The notes under the pieces are model-generated. The model did not search any database. It saw nothing but the letters and a program-made list of their open reading frames with translations, and was not told where the DNA came from. Positions 1-6,954 of a DNA stretch of 64,000 nt are shown in pieces. The translations under genes were made by a program, and so were the position numbers. The DNA comes from Chitinophagaceae bacterium (GTDB lineage Bacteria > Bacteroidota > Bacteroidia > Chitinophagales > Chitinophagaceae). How positions within the stretch are numbered: position 1 is the first letter of the stretch; each line of letters opens with the position of its first letter. The stretch spans positions 1-64,000 of the forward strand of contig CANFHA010000003.1 of assembly GCA_947446645.1 (NCBI GenBank). Direction: 5' to 3'.

Positions 1-242
1 ATACCCTCAGTTTCATACCAGGCTCACGCTCTAAGCCATCGCCCGGTTTCAAAGTAAAAAATTAAAACTTAAAAGTAAAAATACCCTCAGTTTCATACCA
101 GGCTCACGCTCTAAGCCATCGCCCGGTTTCAAAGTAAAAAATTAAAACTTAAAAGTAAAAATACCCTCAGTTTCATACCAGGCTCACGCTCTAAGCCATC
201 GCCCGGTTTTCAAAGTAAAAAAATTAAAACTTAAAAGTAAAA
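1..242. repeat. Tandem repeat, three copies of an 80-bp unit
   Basis: Two identical 80-bp units (1-80 and 81-160) are followed by a third (161-242) that differs only by two extra bases in homopolymer runs; a fourth copy breaks off after about 10 bases. Each unit has a GC-balanced half (ATACCCTCAGTTTCATACCA...) and an AT-rich half of AAAAGTA/AAAACTT-like heptamers. The array continues to the left edge of the window, so its full copy number is unknown. I see no coding function. Near-identity of the copies points to recent expansion or gene conversion. Confidence 0.95.
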
Positions 243-296
243 ATACCTTCAGCTTTCAGAGAGCAGGTGCAAATTACGAATTATAAGTTCATTGAA

Positions 297-389
297 ATGT
301 TAATTGCTTTTGGGTTGTTTTCTGCCGCGGCACAGATTTCATTTTTCTCCAGGCTGATAAAAGGCGTGGATAAACGGAATTTTGTTTAG
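297..389 (+). CDS. Possible small membrane peptide (30 aa), below ORF-track size
   Basis: A 30-residue reading frame starts at ATG 297 (an in-frame GTG at 267 would give 40 residues) and ends at TAG 387-389. It reads as one short hydrophobic stretch (MLIAFGLFSAAAQISFF) followed by a basic tail (RLIKGVDKRNFV). The composition is protein-like, but there is no recognisable family and the frame could equally be the degraded 3' end of an older gene interrupted by the tandem repeat to its left. Existence as a gene is an inference. Confidence 0.2.
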   Translation: MLIAFGLFSAAAQISFFSRLIKGVDKRNFV

Positions 390-474
390 GCTTATTCTCT
401 TTTCAATCATAAGATCATTAATTTTATCCCAATCAATAATCAGCAGCAAAGGCGATCATCGCTAAATTTACTTT

Positions 475-669
475 ATGGGAATTGAATTAGTGGTTATGTT
501 TTTGGCCGCAATAATGTTTGTGAGCGGCATAGTACTCATCTTTGTTTCCAAAGGGGCATGGAGGAAATTCGGCCTTGTGCTTATATTACTAGGCATCATC
601 ATTTTTGTGGTGTGTATGTTGTTCTGGCCACGGGCTAAGGAACATACCTTCATATTGCTTGGGTATTAG
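475..669 (+). CDS. Small two-helix membrane protein (64 aa)
   Basis: The protein consists almost entirely of two hydrophobic helices (about residues 4-24 and 32-50) joined by a short basic loop (SKGAWRKF), followed by a polar tail. No family is recognised. It lies 38 bp upstream of the Lgt-like gene on the same strand. A protein of similar size and architecture lies after the radical SAM gene, so the two may be accessory membrane subunits of the same cluster; that link is an inference. The start is the only ATG in frame at this position. Confidence 0.55.
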   Translation: MGIELVVMFLAAIMFVSGIVLIFVSKGAWRKFGLVLILLGIIIFVVCMLFWPRAKEHTFILLGY

Positions 670-707
670 CGCCTGCCCGGGATTTTTCGTTTCATTTAAT
701 GTAGTTA

Positions 708-1481
708 TTGGCTGTGCGGTTTCCATTTACTCTACATATCGGCCAATATCCAGTTTTGCTGCATGGTCTGTTTGAGTTCGCGGGCATATTTGTGGCTTTC
801 AGATATTATGTGTGGCTACGCAAGCAGCAGGGAGATACGATATCGCAAGAGCACAGAATATACGCAATAACCGGCGCTGCACTGGGCGCTGTGATAGGCG
901 CAAGACTGGTTGGCGCTATGGAGAACCTGCCGGAATGGATGTCTGCTCCATCGGCATGGGCTTACTTTGCAGGTAATAAAACACTGGTAGGTGGCCTGCT
1001 GGGCGGCCTGGCGGGTGTGGAAATTGCTAAGAAAATAGCAGGAGAAAAGAGGAGTACCGGCGACCTTTTCACCTACCCGCTACTGGCCGGTATGATCATA
1101 GGCCGGATAGGCTGTTTTTCGGCGGGCATACATGAAGAGACTTATGGGGTGCCCAGCCACCTTCCATGGTCTATGGACCTGGGCGATGGTATAGCGCGCC
1201 ACCCGGTAACGCTATACGAGATCGTATTTTTGGTACTTTTATGGATAGGGCTTGCAAGTGTGCGGAGGCGGTTCGTATTGGATGAGGGAGCTTTGTTTAA
1301 GCTATTTATGATCGCTTACCTGGTATACCGTTTCCTGCAGGATTTTATAAAACCGGGCTGGCGGTATTGCCTGGGAATGGGAACTATACAGCTGGTGTGC
1401 ATAGCCGGGTTGCTGTACTATGGTAGATACATTATTCATCCGCGATCGCTGATCGTATCAAAACGGGGACATGCCAGTTAG
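708..1481 (+). CDS. Lgt-like prolipoprotein diacylglyceryl transferase homologue, divergent
   Basis: This 257-aa polytopic membrane protein resembles Lgt, which moves diacylglycerol from phosphatidylglycerol to the lipobox cysteine. Visible Lgt-type blocks are a GARL motif near residue 65, GRIG near 140, a RHPVTLYE block near 165 and YRFLQDF near 210, the last carrying an Arg like the essential C-terminal Arg of Lgt. Two expected features are missing: the usual HGG block reads VGG (TLVGGLLGG), and the Asn after GRIG is Cys (GRIGCF). It is therefore probably not the housekeeping lgt. The start in the track is TTG. The 3' end overlaps the radical SAM gene by 11 bp, implying translational coupling and a shared job. 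Confidence 0.75.
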   Translation: MAVRFPFTLHIGQYPVLLHGLFEFAGIFVAFRYYVWLRKQQGDTISQEHRIYAITGAALGAVIGARLVGAMENLPEWMSAPSAWAYFAGNKTLVGGLLGGLAGVEIAKKIAGEKRSTGDLFTYPLLAGMIIGRIGCFSAGIHEETYGVPSHLPWSMDLGDGIARHPVTLYEIVFLVLLWIGLASVRRRFVLDEGALFKLFMIAYLVYRFLQDFIKPGWRYCLGMGTIQLVCIAGLLYYGRYIIHPRSLIVSKRGHAS

Positions 1482-2862
1482 AAAATACACTTACTACGAC
1501 TTTACTGTTAGCCTGTGCCCAGAGTGCCTGAAGCGGATAGATGCGAAAATAGTGTTTGAAGATGGCAAGGTGTATATGCTGAAAACCTGCCCGGACCACG
1601 GATTTCATAAGGTCGTCATTGCGACAGATATAGAATACTATAAGAATACACGCAACTATAACAAACCATCCGAAACGCCGCTGAAGTTTAATAATAAGGT
1701 GCACTATGGCTGCCCCTATGACTGTGGGCTGTGTACCGACCATGAGCAACACAGCTGCCTGACACTGATAGAAATAACGGACCGGTGCAATCTTTCCTGC
1801 CCCACATGCTACGCTATGTCGTCGCCACATTATGGGCGGCACCGCACGCTTGAAGAGGTGGAGCGCATGCTGGACATAATAGTGGCGAGCGAGGGAGCGC
1901 CCGATGTGGTGCAGCTAAGCGGTGGCGAGCCTACGCTGCATCCGCAGTTTTTTGAGATACTGGATATCGCAAAGCGCAAGCCGATAAAGCACCTGATGCT
2001 GAATACGAACGGTGTGCGCATAGCGCAGGATCCGGGATTTGCAGAGCGGCTGGCTACTTATATGCCAGATTTTGAGCTATACCTGCAGTTTGACTCCCGT
2101 AGACCGCATGTGCTGGAGGCGCTGAGGGGAAAGGACCTTACGGATGTGCGGGTAAAGGCATTGGAAAAGCTGAATGAGCTGAACCTGTCCACGACTTTAG
2201 TAATAACGGTGCAGAAAGGCCTTAATGATGATGAGATAGGGTCGCTTATCGACTTTACGCTGACGCAGCGATGCGTGCGCGGCATTACCTTTCAGCCTGT
2301 GCAGATAGCGGGCAGATTTGAACATGACCCTGATAAGAACCGGATGACACTTACCGAGGTGCGGGATGGTATACTATCCCAAACGGATGTGTTTAAACCC
2401 AATGATATTATACCTGTGCCCTGCAACCCTGATGCGCTGGCTATGGGCTATGCGCTGAAGCTGAACGGTAATGTGTTTCCGCTGACGAGGTACCTGGACC
2501 CCGCGCTGCTGCTGAACAGCAGCTCGAAGAACACAATAGTGTATGAGCAGGATACACACCTGCATGAACAACTGATAAAGATATTCAGCACAGGCGTATC
2601 GGTAGATAAGGTGACGGAGGATATGCACCAGCTTTTGTGCTGCCTGCCGCAGGTGGTGGCGCCTGGTCTGGCTTATGAAAATTTATTCCGTATTATTATA
2701 ATGCGTTTTATTGATGCCTATGATTTTGATGTGCGGTCGATAAAGAAATCGTGTGTGCATATTGTGAGCAAGGACGGCAGGATAATACCCTTTGAGACCA
2801 TGAACCTGTTTTACAGGGATGAGAAGGAAAGCTATCTTAAGGAACTAACCGGAAGAGAATAA
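1471..2862 (+). CDS. Radical SAM protein resembling the tetraether synthase (Tes/MJ0619) family
   Basis: The 463-aa protein has a canonical radical SAM cluster motif CNLSCPTC (CxxxCxxC, near residue 107) and a GGEPTLHP motif binding SAM. Ahead of the core is a cysteine-rich N-terminal module: CPEC (residues 17-20), CPDHG, and CPYDCGLCTDH (near 80-90). That order, cysteine-rich head then rSAM core then a long C-terminal part with CCLP, is the architecture I associate with the MJ0619/Tes family, whose archaeal members join lipid chains by C-C coupling; bacterial members are mostly uncharacterised. It overlaps the Lgt-like gene, which suggests a lipid or lipoprotein substrate. The radical SAM class is sure, the subfamily moderately so, the substrate unknown. 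Confidence 0.8.
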   Translation: MPVRKYTYYDFTVSLCPECLKRIDAKIVFEDGKVYMLKTCPDHGFHKVVIATDIEYYKNTRNYNKPSETPLKFNNKVHYGCPYDCGLCTDHEQHSCLTLIEITDRCNLSCPTCYAMSSPHYGRHRTLEEVERMLDIIVASEGAPDVVQLSGGEPTLHPQFFEILDIAKRKPIKHLMLNTNGVRIAQDPGFAERLATYMPDFELYLQFDSRRPHVLEALRGKDLTDVRVKALEKLNELNLSTTLVITVQKGLNDDEIGSLIDFTLTQRCVRGITFQPVQIAGRFEHDPDKNRMTLTEVRDGILSQTDVFKPNDIIPVPCNPDALAMGYALKLNGNVFPLTRYLDPALLLNSSSKNTIVYEQDTHLHEQLIKIFSTGVSVDKVTEDMHQLLCCLPQVVAPGLAYENLFRIIIMRFIDAYDFDVRSIKKSCVHIVSKDGRIIPFETMNLFYRDEKESYLKELTGRE

Positions 2863-2890
2863 ATAATTTGAACAGGTAAAAGCAGTTTAT

Positions 2891-3091
2891 ATGATGGATC
2901 TATTAGCTTTATTGGGTATAGTGCTGGCTGTAGTGGGTGGCCTGGCAGTGCCAATAGGCCTGGTAATTATAATAGTGGGGGCTCTTTCATCAGAGAAAAA
3001 GACAAGCAAGTTTGGTGTACGAGTGCTGCTGGTTGGGTCGGTAAGTTTGCTTTTTAGTTTCACACTTTGTTCCGTATCGTTCAAATTATGA
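2891..3091 (+). CDS. Small two-helix membrane protein (66 aa)
   Basis: Two hydrophobic helices (about residues 3-32 and 43-62) are separated by a charged loop (SSEKKTSKFG). The layout mirrors the 64-aa protein upstream of the Lgt-like gene, though the sequences are not obviously identical. It follows the radical SAM gene by 28 bp and its stop overlaps the next start (ATGA at 3088), so it sits in the same operon. No family recognised. An accessory membrane role for the Lgt-like/radical SAM pair is inferred from position only. Confidence 0.6.
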   Translation: MMDLLALLGIVLAVVGGLAVPIGLVIIIVGALSSEKKTSKFGVRVLLVGSVSLLFSFTLCSVSFKL

Positions 3092-3513
3092 AGAGGATAG
3101 TACAGGTTGTTTTAATGGTGATGCTTGCTGCTACGGCATTGGCTCAAAATAAGGATGAGCAGGCTATAACTAAAATGCTGGCAGCCCAGGTGGCGGAATG
3201 GAACAAGGGTAGTGTAGACGGCTATATGCATGGCTACTGGGACAGTGACAGCTTGCTTTTTATAGGGTCGGCGGGGCCGCGATATGGCTACCAGGCTACG
3301 CTGAAGCGCTACAAGGAGGCCTACCCGGATGCAGCCCATATGGGCACACTGATGTCTACGGTGGTGAGTATGAAGCGACTTTCAAAAGAGTATTATTTTG
3401 TTGTGGGCAAATGGGCGTTGAAGCGCAGTGCGGGCGATGTGGCCGGGTCTTACACATTGCTCTTGCGTAAGATAAAAGGTGAATGGGTGATTGTGAGTGA
3501 CCATAGCAGCTAA
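3088..3513 (+). CDS. Secreted DUF4440/SnoaL-like protein
   Basis: I start this gene at ATG 3088 rather than the upstream TTG in the track, because MKRIVQVVLMVMLAATALAQ is a clean signal peptide and the ATG overlaps the preceding stop as ATGA. The mature part (about 120 aa) reads as a small NTF2-like alpha+beta fold: an N-terminal helix (EQAITKMLAAQVAEWNKG), a GYWDSDSLLFIG strand pair, and a C-terminal LLLRKIKGEWVIVSDHSS, typical of DUF4440. Members of this superfamily bind or isomerise small hydrophobic ligands, or act as immunity or scaffold proteins; the ligand cannot be read here. It closes the Lgt-like cluster. Confidence 0.7.
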   Translation: MKRIVQVVLMVMLAATALAQNKDEQAITKMLAAQVAEWNKGSVDGYMHGYWDSDSLLFIGSAGPRYGYQATLKRYKEAYPDAAHMGTLMSTVVSMKRLSKEYYFVVGKWALKRSAGDVAGSYTLLLRKIKGEWVIVSDHSS

Positions 3514-3626
3514 AGGGTATAGCCGTTGTTATCGGGTTTGATTATTCATTTATTTTCGGGATTTATACGTGCATCATCCGCAGCATGCTGTTTTTTCAAT
3601 AAATTGTGTTGCTTAAAGAATTTATC

Positions 3627-6029
3627 ATGAATAGAAGTATCCGTAAAGTTGCGGTGATAGGGAGTGGTGTTATGGGCTCGCGTATAGCGTGCCATTTTGC
3701 AGGCATAGGTGTGCAGGTGCTGCTGCTGGACATAGTGCCGCCGGCGCTGAACGATGCAGAAACTGCAAAGGGCCTGACACTGAATGATAAACAGGTGCGT
3801 AACCGTATAGTGAATGACGCGCTGCAGGCCACGCTGAAAAGCAAGCCATCAGCAGTGTATACCAGGAGTGTGGCCCAGCATATAAAGACGGGTAATATAG
3901 ATGACGACTTGCCGAAAATAGGAGACTGCGACTGGATAATAGAGGTGGTGATGGAGCGTCTTGATATAAAGCAAAAGGTATTTGACCAGGTGGAGAAATA
4001 CCGCAGGCCGGGTACGCTGGTTACTACGAATACTTCGGGTATACCTATACACCTCATGAGCGAGGGCAGGAGCGAGGATTTTCAGCAGCACTTTTGTGGT
4101 ACACACTTCTTTAATCCGCCGCGCTACCTGCGCCTGCTGGAGATAATACCAGACCCAAAAACAAAACCGGAAGTACTGGATTTCCTGATGGATTACGGAG
4201 ACCGTTTCCTGGGTAAGACTACGGTACTGTGCAAGGATACACCAGCTTTTATTGCGAACAGGGTAGGTGTGTTTGGATTTATGGCGGTATTTAAAGCCAT
4301 TCAGGACCTGGGCCTGAATGTGGATGAGGTGGATGCGCTGACCGGCCCGGTGCTTGGCAGGCCGAAGTCGGCGACCTTTCGCACGGGTGATGTGGTAGGG
4401 CTGGATACGCTGGTGCATGTGGCAAAAGACCTGCCAAAAAATGCGCCAAATGATGAGGCTAAGGAATTGTTTATAATGCCACCCTTCCTGGAGACAATGC
4501 TGGCCAATAAGTGGCTGGGCGATAAGACGGGCCAGGGTTTTTATAAAAAGGTAAAAGGAGAGAAAGGCAAATCTGATATACTGACGTTGAACCTGCAAAC
4601 CATGGAGTATGGCCCGAAGGTGAAGACGAAATTTGCGACCATTGAGGCGGCTAAGCAGGTTGATGACCTGGCACAACGACTTAAGACGCTGTATAACGGC
4701 AGCGATAAGGCGGGTGAATTTTACAAGCTGTTCCACCACCTGTTGTTTGCATATATAAGCAACCGTATACCGGAGATAGCCGATGAGTTATACAAAATAG
4801 ATGATGCGCTGAAGGCCGGTTTTGGCTGGGAGATAGGAGCATTTGAAAGCTGGGATGCCCTGGGTGTGAAGAAGGTGCTGGAGAAAATGAAGGCTGCCGG
4901 TGTGCAGGTGGCACCGTGGGTGCAGGCTATGCTGGATAAGGGTATTACCTCGTTTTATAAAACCGAAGCGGGTGTACGCAAATACTACGATATACGCACT
5001 GAGGCCTTCCAGCCTATACCGGGCATGGGGGCTTTCATACTGCTGGAGCACCTGGATGAAAAGGTAGTGTGGAAAAACAGCGTGTGCAAACTGTATGATA
5101 TAGGCGACGATGTGGTGGCGCTGCGCTGGAATACCAAAATGAACAGCATAGGCGGCGAGGTGCTGGATGGAGTGCAGAAATCTATAGCGGCTGCAGAAGA
5201 AAAATATAAGGGGCTGGTGATAGCCAATGGCGGGCCAAATTTCAGCGCCGGCGCTAATGTGGGTTTGATATTCATGTTTGCCGCTGAGCAGGAATATGAT
5301 GAGCTGGATATGGCGGTGCGCGCATTCCAGAATACTACTATGCACATGCGCTACAGCAGTATTCCGGTAATAGTGGCGCCTCATGGCCTTACGCTGGGTG
5401 GCGGCTGCGAAATGTGCCTGCATGCAGATGCGGTGCAGGCATCGGCAGAGAGCTATATAGGGCTGGTGGAAGTGGGTGTGGGCCTGATACCGGGCGGTGG
5501 CGGCACCAAGGAAATGGCGCTGCGTGCGAGTGACCGCAACATAAAGGAAGACATAGAGGTAAACTACCTGCAACAACTGTTTATAAACGTGGGTACGGCA
5601 AAGGTATCTACATCAGCACATGAGGCGTTTGAGAATTATGTGCTGCGGCCGGGCTATGATCATATTTCTATGAACCCGGACAGGCGTATAGCTGATGCGA
5701 AGCGCAATGTATTGCAGCTATGGGAGCGGGGCTATACGCAGCCTGTTGCCCGAAACGACATAAAGGTGCAGGGCCGTGGCGGACTGGGTGGCCTGCTGGC
5801 AGGTGTGCATGGCATGAGGCGCGGCAACTACATAAGCGACTATGATAAGCTGATAGCGGAGAAACTGGCCTATGTAATGTGTGGCGGCGATCTGTCGGCA
5901 CCTACCGTAGTAAGTGAGCAGTATCTGCTGGACCTGGAGCGTGAGGCTTTCCTGAGCCTTTGCGGCCAGAAAAAAACATTGGAGCGGTTGCAGAGTATTT
6001 TGACTACCGGGAAGCCGTTGAGGAATTAG
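3627..6029 (+). CDS. 3-hydroxyacyl-CoA dehydrogenase / enoyl-CoA hydratase fusion (FadN type)
   Basis: This roughly 800-aa bifunctional enzyme carries out the hydratase and NAD-dependent dehydrogenase steps of fatty acid beta-oxidation. The dehydrogenase comes first: a Rossmann motif GSGVMGSRIACHFAG at residues 12-26, then NTSGIP and HFFNPPRYL. The crotonase domain is C-terminal, with FSAGANVG as oxyanion region and the two usual Glu positions in GGGCEMCLHAD and GLVEVGVGLIPGGGG. This order (dehydrogenase then hydratase) is that of B. subtilis FadN rather than E. coli FadB, and the length fits FadN. ATG 3627 is preferred to the GTG at 3606. No thiolase gene lies next to it, so the partner is elsewhere. 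Confidence 0.92.
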   Translation: MNRSIRKVAVIGSGVMGSRIACHFAGIGVQVLLLDIVPPALNDAETAKGLTLNDKQVRNRIVNDALQATLKSKPSAVYTRSVAQHIKTGNIDDDLPKIGDCDWIIEVVMERLDIKQKVFDQVEKYRRPGTLVTTNTSGIPIHLMSEGRSEDFQQHFCGTHFFNPPRYLRLLEIIPDPKTKPEVLDFLMDYGDRFLGKTTVLCKDTPAFIANRVGVFGFMAVFKAIQDLGLNVDEVDALTGPVLGRPKSATFRTGDVVGLDTLVHVAKDLPKNAPNDEAKELFIMPPFLETMLANKWLGDKTGQGFYKKVKGEKGKSDILTLNLQTMEYGPKVKTKFATIEAAKQVDDLAQRLKTLYNGSDKAGEFYKLFHHLLFAYISNRIPEIADELYKIDDALKAGFGWEIGAFESWDALGVKKVLEKMKAAGVQVAPWVQAMLDKGITSFYKTEAGVRKYYDIRTEAFQPIPGMGAFILLEHLDEKVVWKNSVCKLYDIGDDVVALRWNTKMNSIGGEVLDGVQKSIAAAEEKYKGLVIANGGPNFSAGANVGLIFMFAAEQEYDELDMAVRAFQNTTMHMRYSSIPVIVAPHGLTLGGGCEMCLHADAVQASAESYIGLVEVGVGLIPGGGGTKEMALRASDRNIKEDIEVNYLQQLFINVGTAKVSTSAHEAFENYVLRPGYDHISMNPDRRIADAKRNVLQLWERGYTQPVARNDIKVQGRGGLGGLLAGVHGMRRGNYISDYDKLIAEKLAYVMCGGDLSAPTVVSEQYLLDLEREAFLSLCGQKKTLERLQSILTTGKPLRN

Positions 6030-6116
6030 ACATTAAATGGCTAAATGACTGGATTGCTCAATGGCTCAATGATGAGTGCGCAAGCCAGACAAATTCATTT
6101 TTTGTATCTTTAACTT

Positions 6117-6716
6117 ATGTTAGTCAATGAACCTGCTGTTGCCTATAGCAAACGAAAATATTCCATAGCAGAGTATCTCGAAATGGAGCAGGCGTCCGCT
6201 GAGAAACACGAATATTACCAAGGGGAGATATTCGCAATGGCCGGGCCTAAGTTTCAGCATGTGGTCGTTGCCGGCAATATATTCGGCCAGCTAAAAAATA
6301 AACTGAAAGGAAAGCCATGTCAACCACTCGGCAGTGATATGCGTGTGCATATTCCAAAGAATACTCTGTTTACATACCCTGATATTTCGGTTGTTTGCTT
6401 ATCGCCGGAATTTCTGAATAATGATGAATGGAATTTGCTAAATCCATCAGTAATTATTGAGGTGCTTTCGCCTTCTACAAGAAACTATTACCGTGGAGAC
6501 AAGTTTAACCTGTACCGGGATATTCTTACACTTAAAGAGTATATTTCAGTGGATTCGCAAACAATCGGCATAGAAGCGTTTTATATCAATGCGCAGGGAC
6601 TGTGGGAGTTGAGGGAACATAAGAATGCAGAGGAAACGCTCCAGTTGAAGAGCATAAAGATGGCTGTGAAGGTTGCAGACATTGATGAGGGGACAAAATT
6701 TGACTGGAGCGCATAA
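6117..6716 (+). CDS. Uma2 family (DUF820) endonuclease-like protein
   Basis: The 199-aa protein has the Uma2 pattern: an N-terminal [10 protein letters not shown] helix, [14 protein letters not shown] near residue 33, a PDISVVC block near 95, and [19 protein letters not shown] near 118. The acidic and basic residues (E, D, E, K) of the restriction-endonuclease fold are in place. Cellular roles of Uma2 proteins are largely unknown; they are frequently multicopy and patchily distributed. It is followed after 8 bp by a short HigA-like protein, so the two may form a unit. An octamer-like repeat (AATGGCTC) and a TATCTTTA element lie just upstream, leaving a very short leader. Confidence 0.85.
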   Translation: MLVNEPAVAYSKRKYSIAEYLEMEQASAEKHEYYQGEIFAMAGPKFQHVVVAGNIFGQLKNKLKGKPCQPLGSDMRVHIPKNTLFTYPDISVVCLSPEFLNNDEWNLLNPSVIIEVLSPSTRNYYRGDKFNLYRDILTLKEYISVDSQTIGIEAFYINAQGLWELREHKNAEETLQLKSIKMAVKVADIDEGTKFDWSA

Positions 6717-6724
6717 GAATAGAG

Positions 6725-6925
6725 ATGATAAAGCCAATACAAACAGAACAAGAATATAAGCAGGCGATGAGCCGGCTTGATGAGATATTTGATGCCAAGA
6801 GAGGTTCTAAGCAAGGAGATGAACTGGAAGTGTTGGCGATGTTAATTGAGAACTACGAAAGTGAGCATTTCGCAATTGATTCCCTTCCCGCCAACAATTA
6901 TGCTTTCCCTAAGAATACCAAATAA
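6725..6925 (+). CDS. HigA-like N-terminal domain protein lacking the HTH
   Basis: The 66 residues match the start of HigA-type antitoxins: IKPIQTEQEYKQAMSRLDEIFDA, then KQGDELEVLAMLIENYESEHFAID. In full-length HigA proteins this stretch is followed by a helix-turn-helix of the XRE type. Here the frame ends soon after (PKNTK), so the DNA-binding part is absent, and no HigB-like toxin is visible on either side. It follows Uma2 by 8 bp. It may be a domesticated or decayed antitoxin, or a protein partner of Uma2; I cannot decide between these. Confidence 0.65.
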   Translation: MIKPIQTEQEYKQAMSRLDEIFDAKRGSKQGDELEVLAMLIENYESEHFAIDSLPANNYAFPKNTK

Positions 6926-6954
6926 TAATAAGTGTTACCTTGCCTGATATATTT

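Noticed and set aside
1-242. The 80-bp repeats as a CRISPR array
   Set aside because: The units are direct tandem copies with no variable spacers, and there are no cas genes.
1432-1842. 136-aa minus-strand ORF opposite the Lgt-like and radical SAM genes
   Set aside because: It lies wholly opposite two well-supported genes and shows no protein family signature; it is a shadow of their codon use.
4788-5576. 262-aa minus-strand ORF inside the FadN-type gene
   Set aside because: It is rich in Tyr, His and Arg as expected from the complement of a coding frame, and the plus-strand enzyme is certain.
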